Source: Euonymus europaeus (Eukaryota; Streptophyta; Magnoliopsida; Celastrales; Celastraceae). Taken from it: DNA of 64,000 nt. How positions within the stretch are numbered: position 1 is the stretch's first letter; each line of letters opens with the position of its first letter. Positions 1 to 10,500 of this stretch are shown piece after piece. The stretch spans positions 23,913,001 through 23,977,000 of the forward strand of contig OY756961.1 of the NCBI GenBank assembly GCA_963580455.1, in the 5' to 3' direction. A program made the translations under genes and the position numbers. The notes below the pieces were generated by a model. It was not told the origin of the DNA. It did not search any database and saw only the letters and a list, made by a program, of their open reading frames with translations.

Positions 1-2219
1 GTTCCCATTCTGAGATTGGATTTGGGCTTGTCCACCATGATACTGAAGAGAATTTGCAGAAAAAACAGATTTAGTGGGATCAACAAAGCTGAGTTCATAG
101 GACTGAACTTGGCATAAGAATATTAACTAGTACAGTTTAAGGTTGTGCATTTACTTTTCCTGTTCATATTTCTCCTATGTCAATAGAGATTTTGCAAAAA
201 GAAAAACACGACACAATGGTAGATACTTACATTGCTCATTGAAGCAAAGAAAAATGAGGAACCCGATTCAGCAGGAGGCTTGAATGCAAATGTTGATGTA
301 TTCATGTCCTCAAAGAAATCATCTCCACATTTATTAGTAGCCTCGGGTATCATTATAAAGCTCCTATTGTTACCATTTGTACTAAATGGGAACTTCCCAG
401 TTGTTGGAGATGGCTGTGCCTGCAGTGAGCCAACTCACAATAAGTGGGAATTAGTACATCTAAGAACAACATTAACTTTTGAAGAAATATTTGCTCAAAT
501 TTTAGTGTAGTAACTATCAAAAAACACTCTAACTTTATCACATGATCAAAACTTTTATCCCAAACTTGTTGGGGTAGGCTATGTTCAAAAGAACAATTGA
601 CTTAGCAAATGTGGAGATAGCCCAGGAGAATAAGTCCTTAGGCCATAACTCGGAGTCCGATGGTCCTAATAGCATAGGATAATAACCCAAGACCATACCA
701 TTTTGAGTGAAGAATATAAGAATGAGAGATTACAATCCAGCTTTTTATTTGAAGCTTGTTCATAATATCTGACTAACGAGAAGAATATATTTGTTCATAC
801 TTCATAACAAGTTATTCTAGACATACAGAACTAAGGATACCACTATAATGACTCATCCATCCAAGCATTTAAAGGGATATATGCATGCTTTGTCCCTTCT
901 TATACTACCACCACAAATTTGAATAGACGCATTTCCAGTACTCAAAAGATGACATTGGAACAAGTAAGGATTTGTGGATATAGCCAAAAGGTGCTAGTAA
1001 ACAATGTCCCAGCCTAATGATAGTATTAATTACAAAGACCTAAACAGAGATCGTCTGATTATCGTGTGTACTTACTTACTTTCAACATAGACATCTATAT
1101 AGCAGTTAAAGTTTAATCTGAACAAATAGTAAATTTTCTTTTGCACTTGAGAACTTTTTTCTTTGCGCCAGAAGAAAAAAAAAGGAACTGCCCCAAACCC
1201 ATTCATTTCTTACAGCGTGAGCTAATGATAATATTAATTACAAAGACCTAAACAAAGATTGTCTGATTATCTTGTGTACTTACTTACTTTCAACATAGAC
1301 ATATATATAGCAGTTAAAGTTTAATCTGAACAAATAAGTAAATTTTCTTTTGCACTTGAGAACATTTTTCTTTGCGCCAGAAGAAAAAAAAAAATTAACT
1401 GCCCCAAACCTATTCATTTCTTACAGCGTGAGCTGACACCCCATGTCCACTCTAGAGAGAATAAAGAGAGGGGGGCAGAGGGGGAGAGGAGTAAAGTACC
1501 TTCCCCAGTATGCTGTACACATTTTGGGTCAACATGCTTGTACTTTAGTCACATGCATCTAATTCATTAAAGCATAAATCATAAGCATTGATTGTCAATG
1601 CTTCCATGGGTACTACACCAGTTTTGGCTTTCTGGGTTTAAGCCACCTTCTTTGGCTTGGCTGAACACTAATTGCAATTGCTTATATACCCTACTGATTG
1701 ACACGATCTTTTTATATTCCAAATATTGCGAGAGACCACATAATTGCTCTAAAAAACAAGAAAAGTAATTATCCCAAAACCTTATTAGTATTTTTAGCTT
1801 ACCAATGAGTTTGAGAGAAAAACTGGAGAATCTAGCAGTGTCGTAGGACTGAGACCAGGGGGTATGGTCAAGTAAGGAGACCGAATTTCAGCATCCAGAG
1901 AAAGGTCAGTTGACCTAAAGTTTTCTGTATTCAACCTCGGAGCATTAAAACCAGCTCTAGCTGCCATCCTTTCCACAAGGCCTCCTCTTGAACTGGATTT
2001 CTGCTCAGAAAATGAACCTAACTGAGTCATTTGATCACTGTGTAGCGTCGCATCCTTGTTATCAGGACTTCCTGACGTTATCTGCTCCCGAGATGCCATG
2101 AAGTGCCTCTCACTTTTGTTTTCTTCAAAAGATTCTATGATTGATCTTGGGCTAATATCATCACCCAATACTGCTGAGAAAAAGGCTCTTGGACTTTGAG
2201 GAAACCAATCTCCAATCAT
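1..2219 (-). CDS. WRKY2: WRKY2-type group I WRKY transcription factor, N-terminal part (3' end outside window)
   Basis: Three coding exons on the minus strand: 1803-2219 (139 codons), 231-419 (63 codons) and 1-102 (34 codons, running off the window). Donors read TTG|GTAAGC and AAT|GTAAGT, acceptors CTGCAG and TTCAG, and all junctions are phase 0. The protein shows the N-terminal signature of Arabidopsis WRKY2-like factors: RAFFSAVLGDDIS, then ARAGFNAPRLNTEN, then LTIPPGLSPTTLLDSPVFLS and the (S/T)P-rich AQPSPTTGKFPF patch, which in this family is the MAPK-targeted SP cluster. The two DNA-binding WRKY domains must lie left of position 1. In this family the protein binds W-boxes in the nucleus; WRKY2/WRKY34 act in pollen and embryo polarity and ABA responses. 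The start is odd: the family-typical upstream Met is out of frame here. The leader appears to contain further introns (donor-like CAG|GTAAGC near 2446 and CGG|GTAATG near 3152). Confidence 0.9.
1015..1432. repeat. 208-bp tandem duplication in a WRKY2 intron
   Basis: Copy 1 (about 1015-1222) and copy 2 (about 1223-1432) share nearly every base from TAATGATA to CAGCGTGAGCT, offset 208 bp, with a few substitutions and small A-run length changes. The duplication is wholly intronic and adds no coding sequence. Confidence 0.9.
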
Positions 2220-2248
2220 AGCAACACTATCATCAATCTAGTCATCAT
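2216..2248 (-). promoter_or_regulatory. Ten-codon upstream ORF overlapping the WRKY2 start
   Basis: Two adjacent ATGs (2248-2246 and 2245-2243) open an 11-codon frame including its TGA, which shares the ATGA tetranucleotide with the main ATG at 2219. In the main frame the codon before the I-D-D-S-V-A segment is TAG. Relatives begin with Met-Ala-Gly just before that segment, so a one-base loss probably turned the old start into a uORF. This is direct reading plus inference; a sequencing error is possible. Confidence 0.55.
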
Positions 2249-3953
2249 GAGTTTAAGGCAGTTCAATGACAAGGTGTTGCTCAAAGGTTGAGTTCCTGAA
2301 AGATTTGTGAAAAAACACAATCATTATTCATGTTGTTGAAAGGGCGGATGATCATGGAACATAGCTTGGAACATGATTCAAGTCATTTTCTTGTGGAGAA
2401 AATGCAGGAGAAACAAAAAATTTGCAGCTTGTATCTTAGGCTTACCTGAGGTGATTTTTTTCTGAAAAGGGGAAACTAAAAGAAATAGTTGCTTCCAGAA
2501 AGGAGTTTATCACAAAGCTACCATTATCTCTCAGATTATCAAATGATTATGCAAAAGAATGAAGAAGATGAACTGGGCATTAATACAGGATAGCAAACAC
2601 GCTCAACTCAGCTAATACCTGAGTCAACCTCAATGGGAAGGCTAAATTTACAAAAGCGGGGGTTGCATCATTTTCCAAATAAAATATATTATCCCAACCC
2701 ATATATGGAACCAAACCATTGGAACCCAGAAAAGCAAACCAAAATACAAAGAAAGTTGTAACTTTCAAAACGTCAAAACCAAATCACAAAATCATACATT
2801 TTCAAGGTTCTAAAAACGGGAGGGACTAGTCATCAAATGGGAAATCGCCAAAACGTTTCCATTTCTGTTATCAGTTCACTATTAGCCAGAAGCACGCGGA
2901 ACTTAGCTCACAAGGGTTGATGACAAGAGTGCCCATCTTTGAACCATTTTTTTGGTAAAGGAAATTTAGACACCCAAAAAAATTACTACCATCAAGATCT
3001 AAAAACACAAAACTAGAGAAATCAAAATCTGGCAGAGATCATAATGAATTATACATTTCCCAAATTAGTAGACAAGACAAAGTCAAGAATGATGGAGCCA
3101 CGACATTACAGAAACATAAAAGAAGAAACTGAATAATTATAAATCATTACCCGATTGATTGTGGAGTCAGGACCTAGATGATAACTTTGGACAAGACCCA
3201 CCACCGGCAGCAACCAATCAAATAATCCCAGACCCGACCGACCCAGCTGTTAGCTGAATTTCATGGAAATACAGAGACCCACTTCCCCCTCCTCTTGCCC
3301 TCTCTACGAAGCTCAAAATTATATGATGATGTTTTTTATTTTTTTATGAGAATTAACAAAACGAGATGATAATATTTACATAATATAATGCTGGTGGACC
3401 GGAGATTGATGGAATCTCTGAAGAATGCAAAAAAGAATGAAGAGAGGAACAGAGAGAGAGGGAGAGAGAAACGAGCTCAGCTCACCATCAATAATAGCAC
3501 AGAAAAAAGCTAATGCCTTTGATTACTATTTAACTAATCATTTTGTGTGTTTTGGACAGGGCTTTCTTACAGGCCCATTGCTACATGACCAATCAGAATT
3601 AGCCATGAAATCCACTGATTGGTTATGGTTTTAGGGTCTGGTAGAGACTCAAATGCAAGTGATTCTTTTGTTCTTTATTTCGTATTTATCGAAATGGGAT
3701 TTCTGTTTTGTCTGTATTTAGGAAATTATTATGTGTAAAGATGACCAGATTAGGTGTGAAAGATGTTGTAACCAACTCTTCCTGGTCTTTGCCACCTAGC
3801 AGCTTTCACCTCGTTTCAGTTCAAGTACTCTGTTATTATTAGAACAATCACATGAATAAAAATTTGCTCGATCATTAAAATTTGTCTCGTTTTTTGTTAT
3901 ACGATAGGCTAAGTCATATGTTCATATACATCAATAAAATATAAATTATTATA
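2249..3953. other. WRKY2 leader, promoter region and flank
   Basis: This stretch holds the non-coding 5' exons and introns of the WRKY2-like gene up to roughly 3150-3480, including a CT-rich tract on the minus strand (GA-rich on plus, 3425-3480) typical of plant leaders. The plus-strand reading frame at 3425-3634 is low-complexity and looks spurious. No other gene is seen. Confidence 0.5.
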
Positions 3954-4265
3954 CTCCCTCCGTTACTAGATGACTGTCGTTATTTGAGGAAAAAAATTCC
4001 GTTACTAGATGACTGTCGTTATTTGAGGAAAAAAATGTTTCAATTTAACTATCATTTTAATAAATCAAATATATTTTTAACAATTTTTACCCTTTTTACC
4101 ATTCTCTAAATTACACTCATTGATTATATATCTTCATATTCTCACCGTAATAATGAGTTCTTTAAATAGGAAAGATAAATGTTATATTAGTACTTTTATA
4201 GGGTATTAATTGATTTTCTTAATACTTGTGCAAAGAACAAAAACGATAATTATTTAGGGAGGGGG
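3954..4265. mobile_element. Stowaway-like MITE (Tc1/mariner type)
   Basis: The element starts CTCCCTCCGTTAC and ends AGGGAGGGGG, an imperfect terminal inverted repeat matching the well-known Stowaway CTCCCTCCG end. It is flanked by TA on each side (3952-3953 and 4266-4267), the expected target duplication. Length is 312 bp and there is no coding capacity. Just inside the left end a 39-bp segment (from 3961 and again from 4000) is duplicated in tandem. Confidence 0.85.
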
Positions 4266-4267
4266 TA

Positions 4268-6138
4268 TATTTTTCTCTTCCCGTTTTAGTTAAGCCAACA
4301 ACTTCTCCCTTCTGTATATTGTATCCATTAAATTTACATCAAAATTAATATTATATCTTACTTTCATTGCAAAAAGTAAAGTCACATTGTCATTCATATA
4401 AATAAAACACGTTTTTTTAATATAAATACGTCAATAAAACATATATTTCAATACAATTTTCTATTGACACACATATTTCAATATAATTTTTTCCTGACAC
4501 GTTGAAATTGCACCATTACAATTGCCCCTTCTAAATATTAGGATCTCATAATCTTTTCTTTTCTCCATTGCATGCATCCTTCTTTTTCCCCATTTGCCTC
4601 TTGTTTTCGTAAGAACTTATGTGGAAGATGAGGGTTTCATGCTGTGGACAAGACTTTATTTTAGTTGGATTTGATCGAAACTCCCAAAGATTGAAAGGTT
4701 AATAAGTTTGCCGTCTGAATTGATCATAAACTTAAATTAATCAGTTTTGAAACTACTTATTTAGAATATGCTTTCTTTAATACAAAATCGACTTGGTCAT
4801 CTCTATCTGAGAATGATATGATTATAATATAATATAATAAAGATCATGTAAATACTTTCCTTTTTGTCTTTTTCTTTTTCTTCTACTCTGTTGTCAGAAC
4901 TTGTCTACTTGGCTGTCCATGATTTGAAGTGATTTTTGGGATTGAGTGCAATTCATCCGAGAAAAATGGGTTAAGATATTTGGAAATTTGATTTATTATA
5001 TTTTATACATTAAATATTTTTTTCTAACGATGTGAATTTTAAAGTATTGAGCTTTTCCCCCACTCGATAACCCATCTATGTCAAATTTACATTGTAGAGA
5101 CTTGTGACACCTGCCCACCTCAACGACTTACTACATCTGCATTGACTTCTAGTTGGGGCAGTCTAGGTTTTTTTTAGGTATCAACTGTCGGGTCATTAAC
5201 CTAAACTTAATTTCATGTTGTTTTTTTATTTTCTATAATCAAAACACTAATCTTTGATGGTCTCATCTCATCCCGTCCATTCACCAGGGAACAAGAATAA
5301 ACTTTCTTGACTGATTTTGTGGACTTTGTTTGGCTTGCATGATTGCAGGGTGAAAACAATATATGTTGATTGGTTGATCTGGTCAAAAAAACCCGAAAGG
5401 CTTCAAACGAAACATTAATTAATTAATAAATAAATGTAAATAAATAGAAAAAAAAGGACTGAGCCAAAAACTGGCACCAACAGAGGGGTGAAAGGTTTTG
5501 TTTGGAATGGGGCAATAATGTATTCCATTTGGTGGATTGATGAGGCATGTATAAATTATTTTCTTACTGGTATAGCTGTCTTATGTGAGGGTAAGGTGTA
5601 TGCCTTCATCCATTGTATAAACCTCGAGTGCGAAAAATATTTAACTGAAATAGTTATATGTATCTCACATAAATAGATATCAAAAATTACCCAATTCGTT
5701 AAGACTCTTCTCAATAGCGATCACAGGATCAAGTCTCGTGTGTTGTGACCTCAATATATATAATTTCTAACAAATCGCTGTGGATTATAGGCTCACTCTA
5801 AAGACGGTAACCATGACTCAAACAAAATATTTCACGAGTAATACTCTCATGTACTCGCGTGATGACGCTTGGAGAAAGTTACCATACCGATCACCATGCC
5901 AATTTTTGTACAAAAAAAAAAAATCTGACATAAACGGATAACAAACAGCATATAGAGTTTCTCCCTTCATGTGACCATACTAATATTAAATACATGTATA
6001 GATACAAATATTGTGATAGTGACACGCAATAATTTAATAGGGAAAATGAATGTATTTTCTCATTTTCCACCACCCAACCAGTCAAAAGGACAGCTTTGAC
6101 CAAGTCTCTGTCTCTTTGCCCTGTCTTTCTTCACTGTG
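4268..6138. other. Intergenic AT-rich DNA, no gene recognised
   Basis: No coding region with plant-like splice structure or family resemblance was found on either strand. The region has AT-rich runs, short ATTA/AATA repeats near 5415-5440, and a possible repeat end near 4500-4525 (ACAATTGCCCC) resembling the MITE at 6558. Confidence 0.5.
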
Positions 6139-6432
6139 CTGTTACCAATGCCTTTTTTTTAAATAAGGTCGATGACCATATATTAAATCTGTAAGACCAA
6201 GAATCATACAGAGAAAGAGATCAAATCTCTCACGCCATCCTAAGAGGGGGAAGATAAATACAAACAAGAAATCAGCTTAAAAAATAACATCAATAATAAA
6301 CATGAATTTTTAGAAGATCGCAGTTAATAATCCTCTAATGCCTGGCTCCACCTGAAGAAGCTTCCCTATCAGTCATGACGTTGATCCATTCAATTCTCTC
6401 CTTCTCCACTATAACTGTTACCAATGCCTTTT
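6139..6432 (-). mobile_element. Short 5'-truncated LINE tail with 18-bp target duplication
   Basis: The 18-bp sequence beginning CTGTTACCAATG occurs perfectly at 6139-6156 and 6415-6432. Between them lies a 258-bp insert beginning with a T-run on plus (an A-rich tail on minus). A long perfect direct repeat plus terminal A-tract is the classic product of target-primed reverse transcription. The minus-strand end (…CGACCTTATTTAAAA) resembles plant L1-type LINE 3' ends. No coding sequence survives; a SINE cannot be excluded. Confidence 0.75.
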
Positions 6433-6557
6433 AAACAAACTAGATCCCATACTTCAGGTGGACCCTCTTGTCACAGTGAACTGCTTCCTTCTTCTTTCTA
6501 ACATAGGCAGGAGAGAGAGATCATTTCTTTCACATTTTGGACGTCTTCTTTGTCGGA

Positions 6558-6886
6558 GCAATTGCAATGATGTATTTTTATTCCGGTCAATAAAATTATA
6601 TTGAAAGATGCATTTTTATTGATACGATTCTGTTGAAAGGCGTGTTTTGTTGATGTGATTATAGTAAAATATGTATTTTGATGATGTAAACGAGTATGTG
6701 GTTAATTTTTTTATAAAATATGTGACTCAATATTAATTTTGGTGTAATTTTATGAGAGAATTAATGAAGGAATGAAATAGTAGATATTTTGTTTTTATGG
6801 ATGTAAATGAAAATGCGACTTAATTTTTTATGTAATATATGTGAGATTAAATTGAAAGAATGAAAATTGTCACTATTGCAATTGCC
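6558..6886. mobile_element. Non-coding MITE-like element with GCAATTGCAAT ends
   Basis: The segment begins GCAATTGCAAT and ends ATTGCAATTGC, an 11-bp perfect terminal inverted repeat, with about 300 bp of AT-rich non-coding sequence between. Internally it has repeated variants of GTGTTTTG(T/C)TGATGTGATT. A diverged relative lies at about 20720-20850. No target duplication was clear, so superfamily is unassigned. Confidence 0.55.
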
Positions 6887-7584
6887 TCATGAGCTTGTGT
6901 TGGTTCACAGAAACTAGCTTTCCTCTGGTCTTGGTCTTTCTGGCCCCCATGGAGTCGGTTGCAAGTCAAGTAACCTTTCATACTGAGAAAGCATAGCATA
7001 GCAGATTAGCACTAACTGAAAGGGAAAAGGAAGGTTCATTAGCAACAAAAAGAGAGAGGCCGCCTTTACCACAATGCATTACACTGATAACTCTATCTGA
7101 CATTCAAGAATAACAAGAAGAAAAAAACCCCCCTCCTGAGCTGACTGAAGTCTATAAACCCTAAATTTGTACAAGTTGAGCAGTATATTCTTCATTGATC
7201 AACTGCAATGAAATCACTGTTTTAGAACATAACTATTAAACAAGATTTAGTCTCTCATAATAATCATTTCTTTAAGTTGGTTTCGAGGAAAATATCCGCG
7301 AATACTTTTTTACAGAAATCTCTCTTAAGCTGACTGAAGTCTTGCTTAAGAAAAATTATGCCTTAAGATACCAACTTACCAAGCCCAGCATTGCATGTAT
7401 CACAACATCAAAAATGGGCAACTGACATTCTACAAAATGAAACATGACAAAAGCCTAAATTTTTTTTCTGCCACTTTGACCTCCTAAAATATTCTAGCGA
7501 TTGTGCACATTCTCCAGAAAGTCTTGTAAAGACCAGCAAAAAGAGGGGATAGAAGATGAGTGGCGATGATGATGTTGAAAACAG
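6887..7584. other. 3' flank of the ARID-HMG gene
   Basis: Non-coding sequence downstream (minus-strand sense) of the ARID-HMG stop codon at 7585. It probably includes its 3' UTR. Nothing else is recognised. Confidence 0.5.
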
Positions 7585-10500
7585 CTACTGGTGTGTCGAT
7601 ATTGAATCATGAGAAGATCTGTATTCCAGCATTTCATTCCTATATCTCTCCTTGTCCTTCAACCCTTTCTCCTGATAAACCTGCAACATGTATAGTTGCA
7701 GAAAGTTATAAATCCTTTTTAGCAACAAGAGTGCATTATAATGTAGAGTGCAACACCGTCCAAGAAATGTTTAATGTAGATTTCAATTCATGATCACCTG
7801 GTTTATCAGAATTAACAAACTTGAGCATTGGAAACATTATAGACTCTTATACTACAATTCGATATCAAGGTCAGCATCAGCAATCGATCCAAATCTAAGC
7901 ACGTCATGAAAACCATGAACTACCGGTACAACAGGAGGAAACAAGTTAAGTTACGAAACTAAACATCAATGATCAAAGTTTTAATCACCGCCTACTAGAA
8001 GGGTAAGATCAACATCTATGTCCTACTGGACAGAGGTTTGGAAAATCCCCATTTTATATACCTGTTTTTCAGCATCTGTGAGATTGTTCCATAAGATGCC
8101 AATTTTCTTGCTGATGACTCTCTCCTGCCCGTGATGCATAGGCTTTAGCCTGGCATAGTGCTCAGCAAAGAAGAAATTATAGCCACTTCTGTTAGACTTG
8201 GGAAGAGAAGGATCCCGTAAAGCCAGCCGGGATCTCTTCCTGCGACGACGAGAAGATACAGCTGAAGTATAAGAACTACCAGGCACATGAGATGCTGAAG
8301 GAAAATGATACAAGACTCCTCTAAGCTTAATGGAACCTAAGTCCACCGTTACAAGATATCCGTTATCAAATTTTCCATCGATTATTCCATTCACTGAGCT
8401 GCCAATATGCAATGTCTGATTCCCTACAAGTAAGAAGTAACAGAAATGCATCTGTAATGCAGCTAAGCACACCACACATAAAAGAAATTATGATAAGATA
8501 AAGGAAAAAGGCTAATTATGGATACAAATGAGCAGTAACAGAAGTTGACTGTAGTTTAATGCAGGGTTTTCTTTTCATATTGTCCAGGTGATTTTTCCCC
8601 ATATTTCCATCGGCATTCCAACAACTTGCGACCAGATGGAATTGGAAAACTGCAACGATGCGATAGGAGTATTCTGACTGCAAACACATTTAAATGCAGT
8701 TTCATATGGACCGTGATTTAGACTTTAATACAAACACAAATCCGGGAGACTAAAACTTTGCAAGTGATTCAGATCAGTACAGCAGTAGAAACAAAAAACT
8801 TAAAAGCCAAGCCCAAGCAGTGTTAACACTTGACAGAGTATTACAATCTGAATCAACTTGATTGCTACTTTATTTAAAATATTATAAAGCATCATAAAAT
8901 TTTAGGCACTTCACCAAAAGAATGGTGAAAACACATGATGAAAAATAATTTCCTCATCTAATCATAACAACAATTCGGATATGGCCAGAGCAAGAGACCA
9001 TATATCTTAGTTGGGCTGTGAATTGTTGACATTCAGTTTTTTCTGCAAAACTAAAATGCTCATATGAGTCAGAGGTACTCAAACAAAATCTGATCTTCAA
9101 TGGAAGGGCTCCTTCCTAAGAAGGCAAGATTCATATCAAAAGGGTTAAGTCACACCTACCCTGATCAGGTAAATGGTTCTTAGTTGCACCTTCCTCTATG
9201 TCTGCAGGTCCAGATCCATTGGCAAGGCTCTGGTTTTTGGTATCTGTAAAATTAAACAACAAAAATAAGAATTTCAATCTAAAGGAAGAAGATTAAACAA
9301 AAATTCAAAAGTGATGTGGCTTGTGTCAGGCTTTGAACCTGATGGGACTTGTTTCTGGAAAAAGTACACTTGCTCAAAGTTATACAGCAGAGAAAGATAA
9401 TACTTCCGCAATACAAATGACGCACTGGTTATTGTGGATGGGAATTGAAATAACACAATCACTTCCTTCCATTTGCGACCTCTAATCACCTGTAACCGTT
9501 TAAAGATAATCAAAACAACTCCAAAGAGAGAGAATGAGGATTGGAAAAATGAAAAGAAAAAACAAAAGTAAAAATCTCATTGCAATACCTACGAGGCTAC
9601 AGCATAGGTCAAATTCCAGCAATTCAAAAACTCATGGACGTCCTTTGAATAATTGAGAAAGACAGCTTACAGTGGCAAAATTTTAGCAAGAAAACTTAAA
9701 CCGTCCTAGCATCACAATGGGTATGACCAAGGTCCATAGGCTCTCTTAAACAACCACATTCTAATTATTAAGAAAAAAACCTAGCTAGAGAAAAAGAGGG
9801 AGATTCCAGGAAATAACTGAACTTCATGACTATTTTTATGTCCATTTCTTGGTCCCATATTTGATTTACAAAGCAAACAGCAGCAGCATTAATGATAATC
9901 AAGAAGGGGAAAAACACAAAGAAGAAGACAAAGACAACTCATACCTTTTCAATGCCACCGCGCGATGTAACCTCTATAAAAAGATGGTGCAGATCTAAAG
10001 CTTTGCCTCCAACAGTTGGAACCCTGTGCAAGAAAAACATAAGCTGAGAAGATAAAAGCCTTAACTCATAATGAACAGAAGAAAATCACAATGGTAACAT
10101 AATATAACAAGAGTAAGGAGAAAATAGGTAACCAAAAAGGATATGTTGATTTTGTTTATTTACTATTTCTGTCCCAACATGTGTATGATACAGAAGAAAT
10201 TGTGCATGCTTATATAGGCACCATCAGACGCGAACTGCTGGCAAATCAAGGCAGCTTGCCTAGAAGGTGGCCCTTTGAAATAAAAAGTTAATGTAAGAGA
10301 AGGGCCTCTTAGAAAGGCTAAATCTTATGCCATTCCTATCTTCTCCCCTTCTCATCATCATACGAGCCTTTATCCCAAAATTTGGGGTCGGCTGCATGAG
10401 TCAATAAGAAAATCAACGGAAATCCACTATGTATAGTTGTTTCTGCCATTCATTTCTATTTAGGATCATACTTCCACCAACTCCTATTGATGTTTTTTAG

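Noticed and set aside
3425..3634. Plus-strand 69-codon frame
   Set aside because: GA-rich low complexity at the presumed WRKY2 leader; no domain or splice context.
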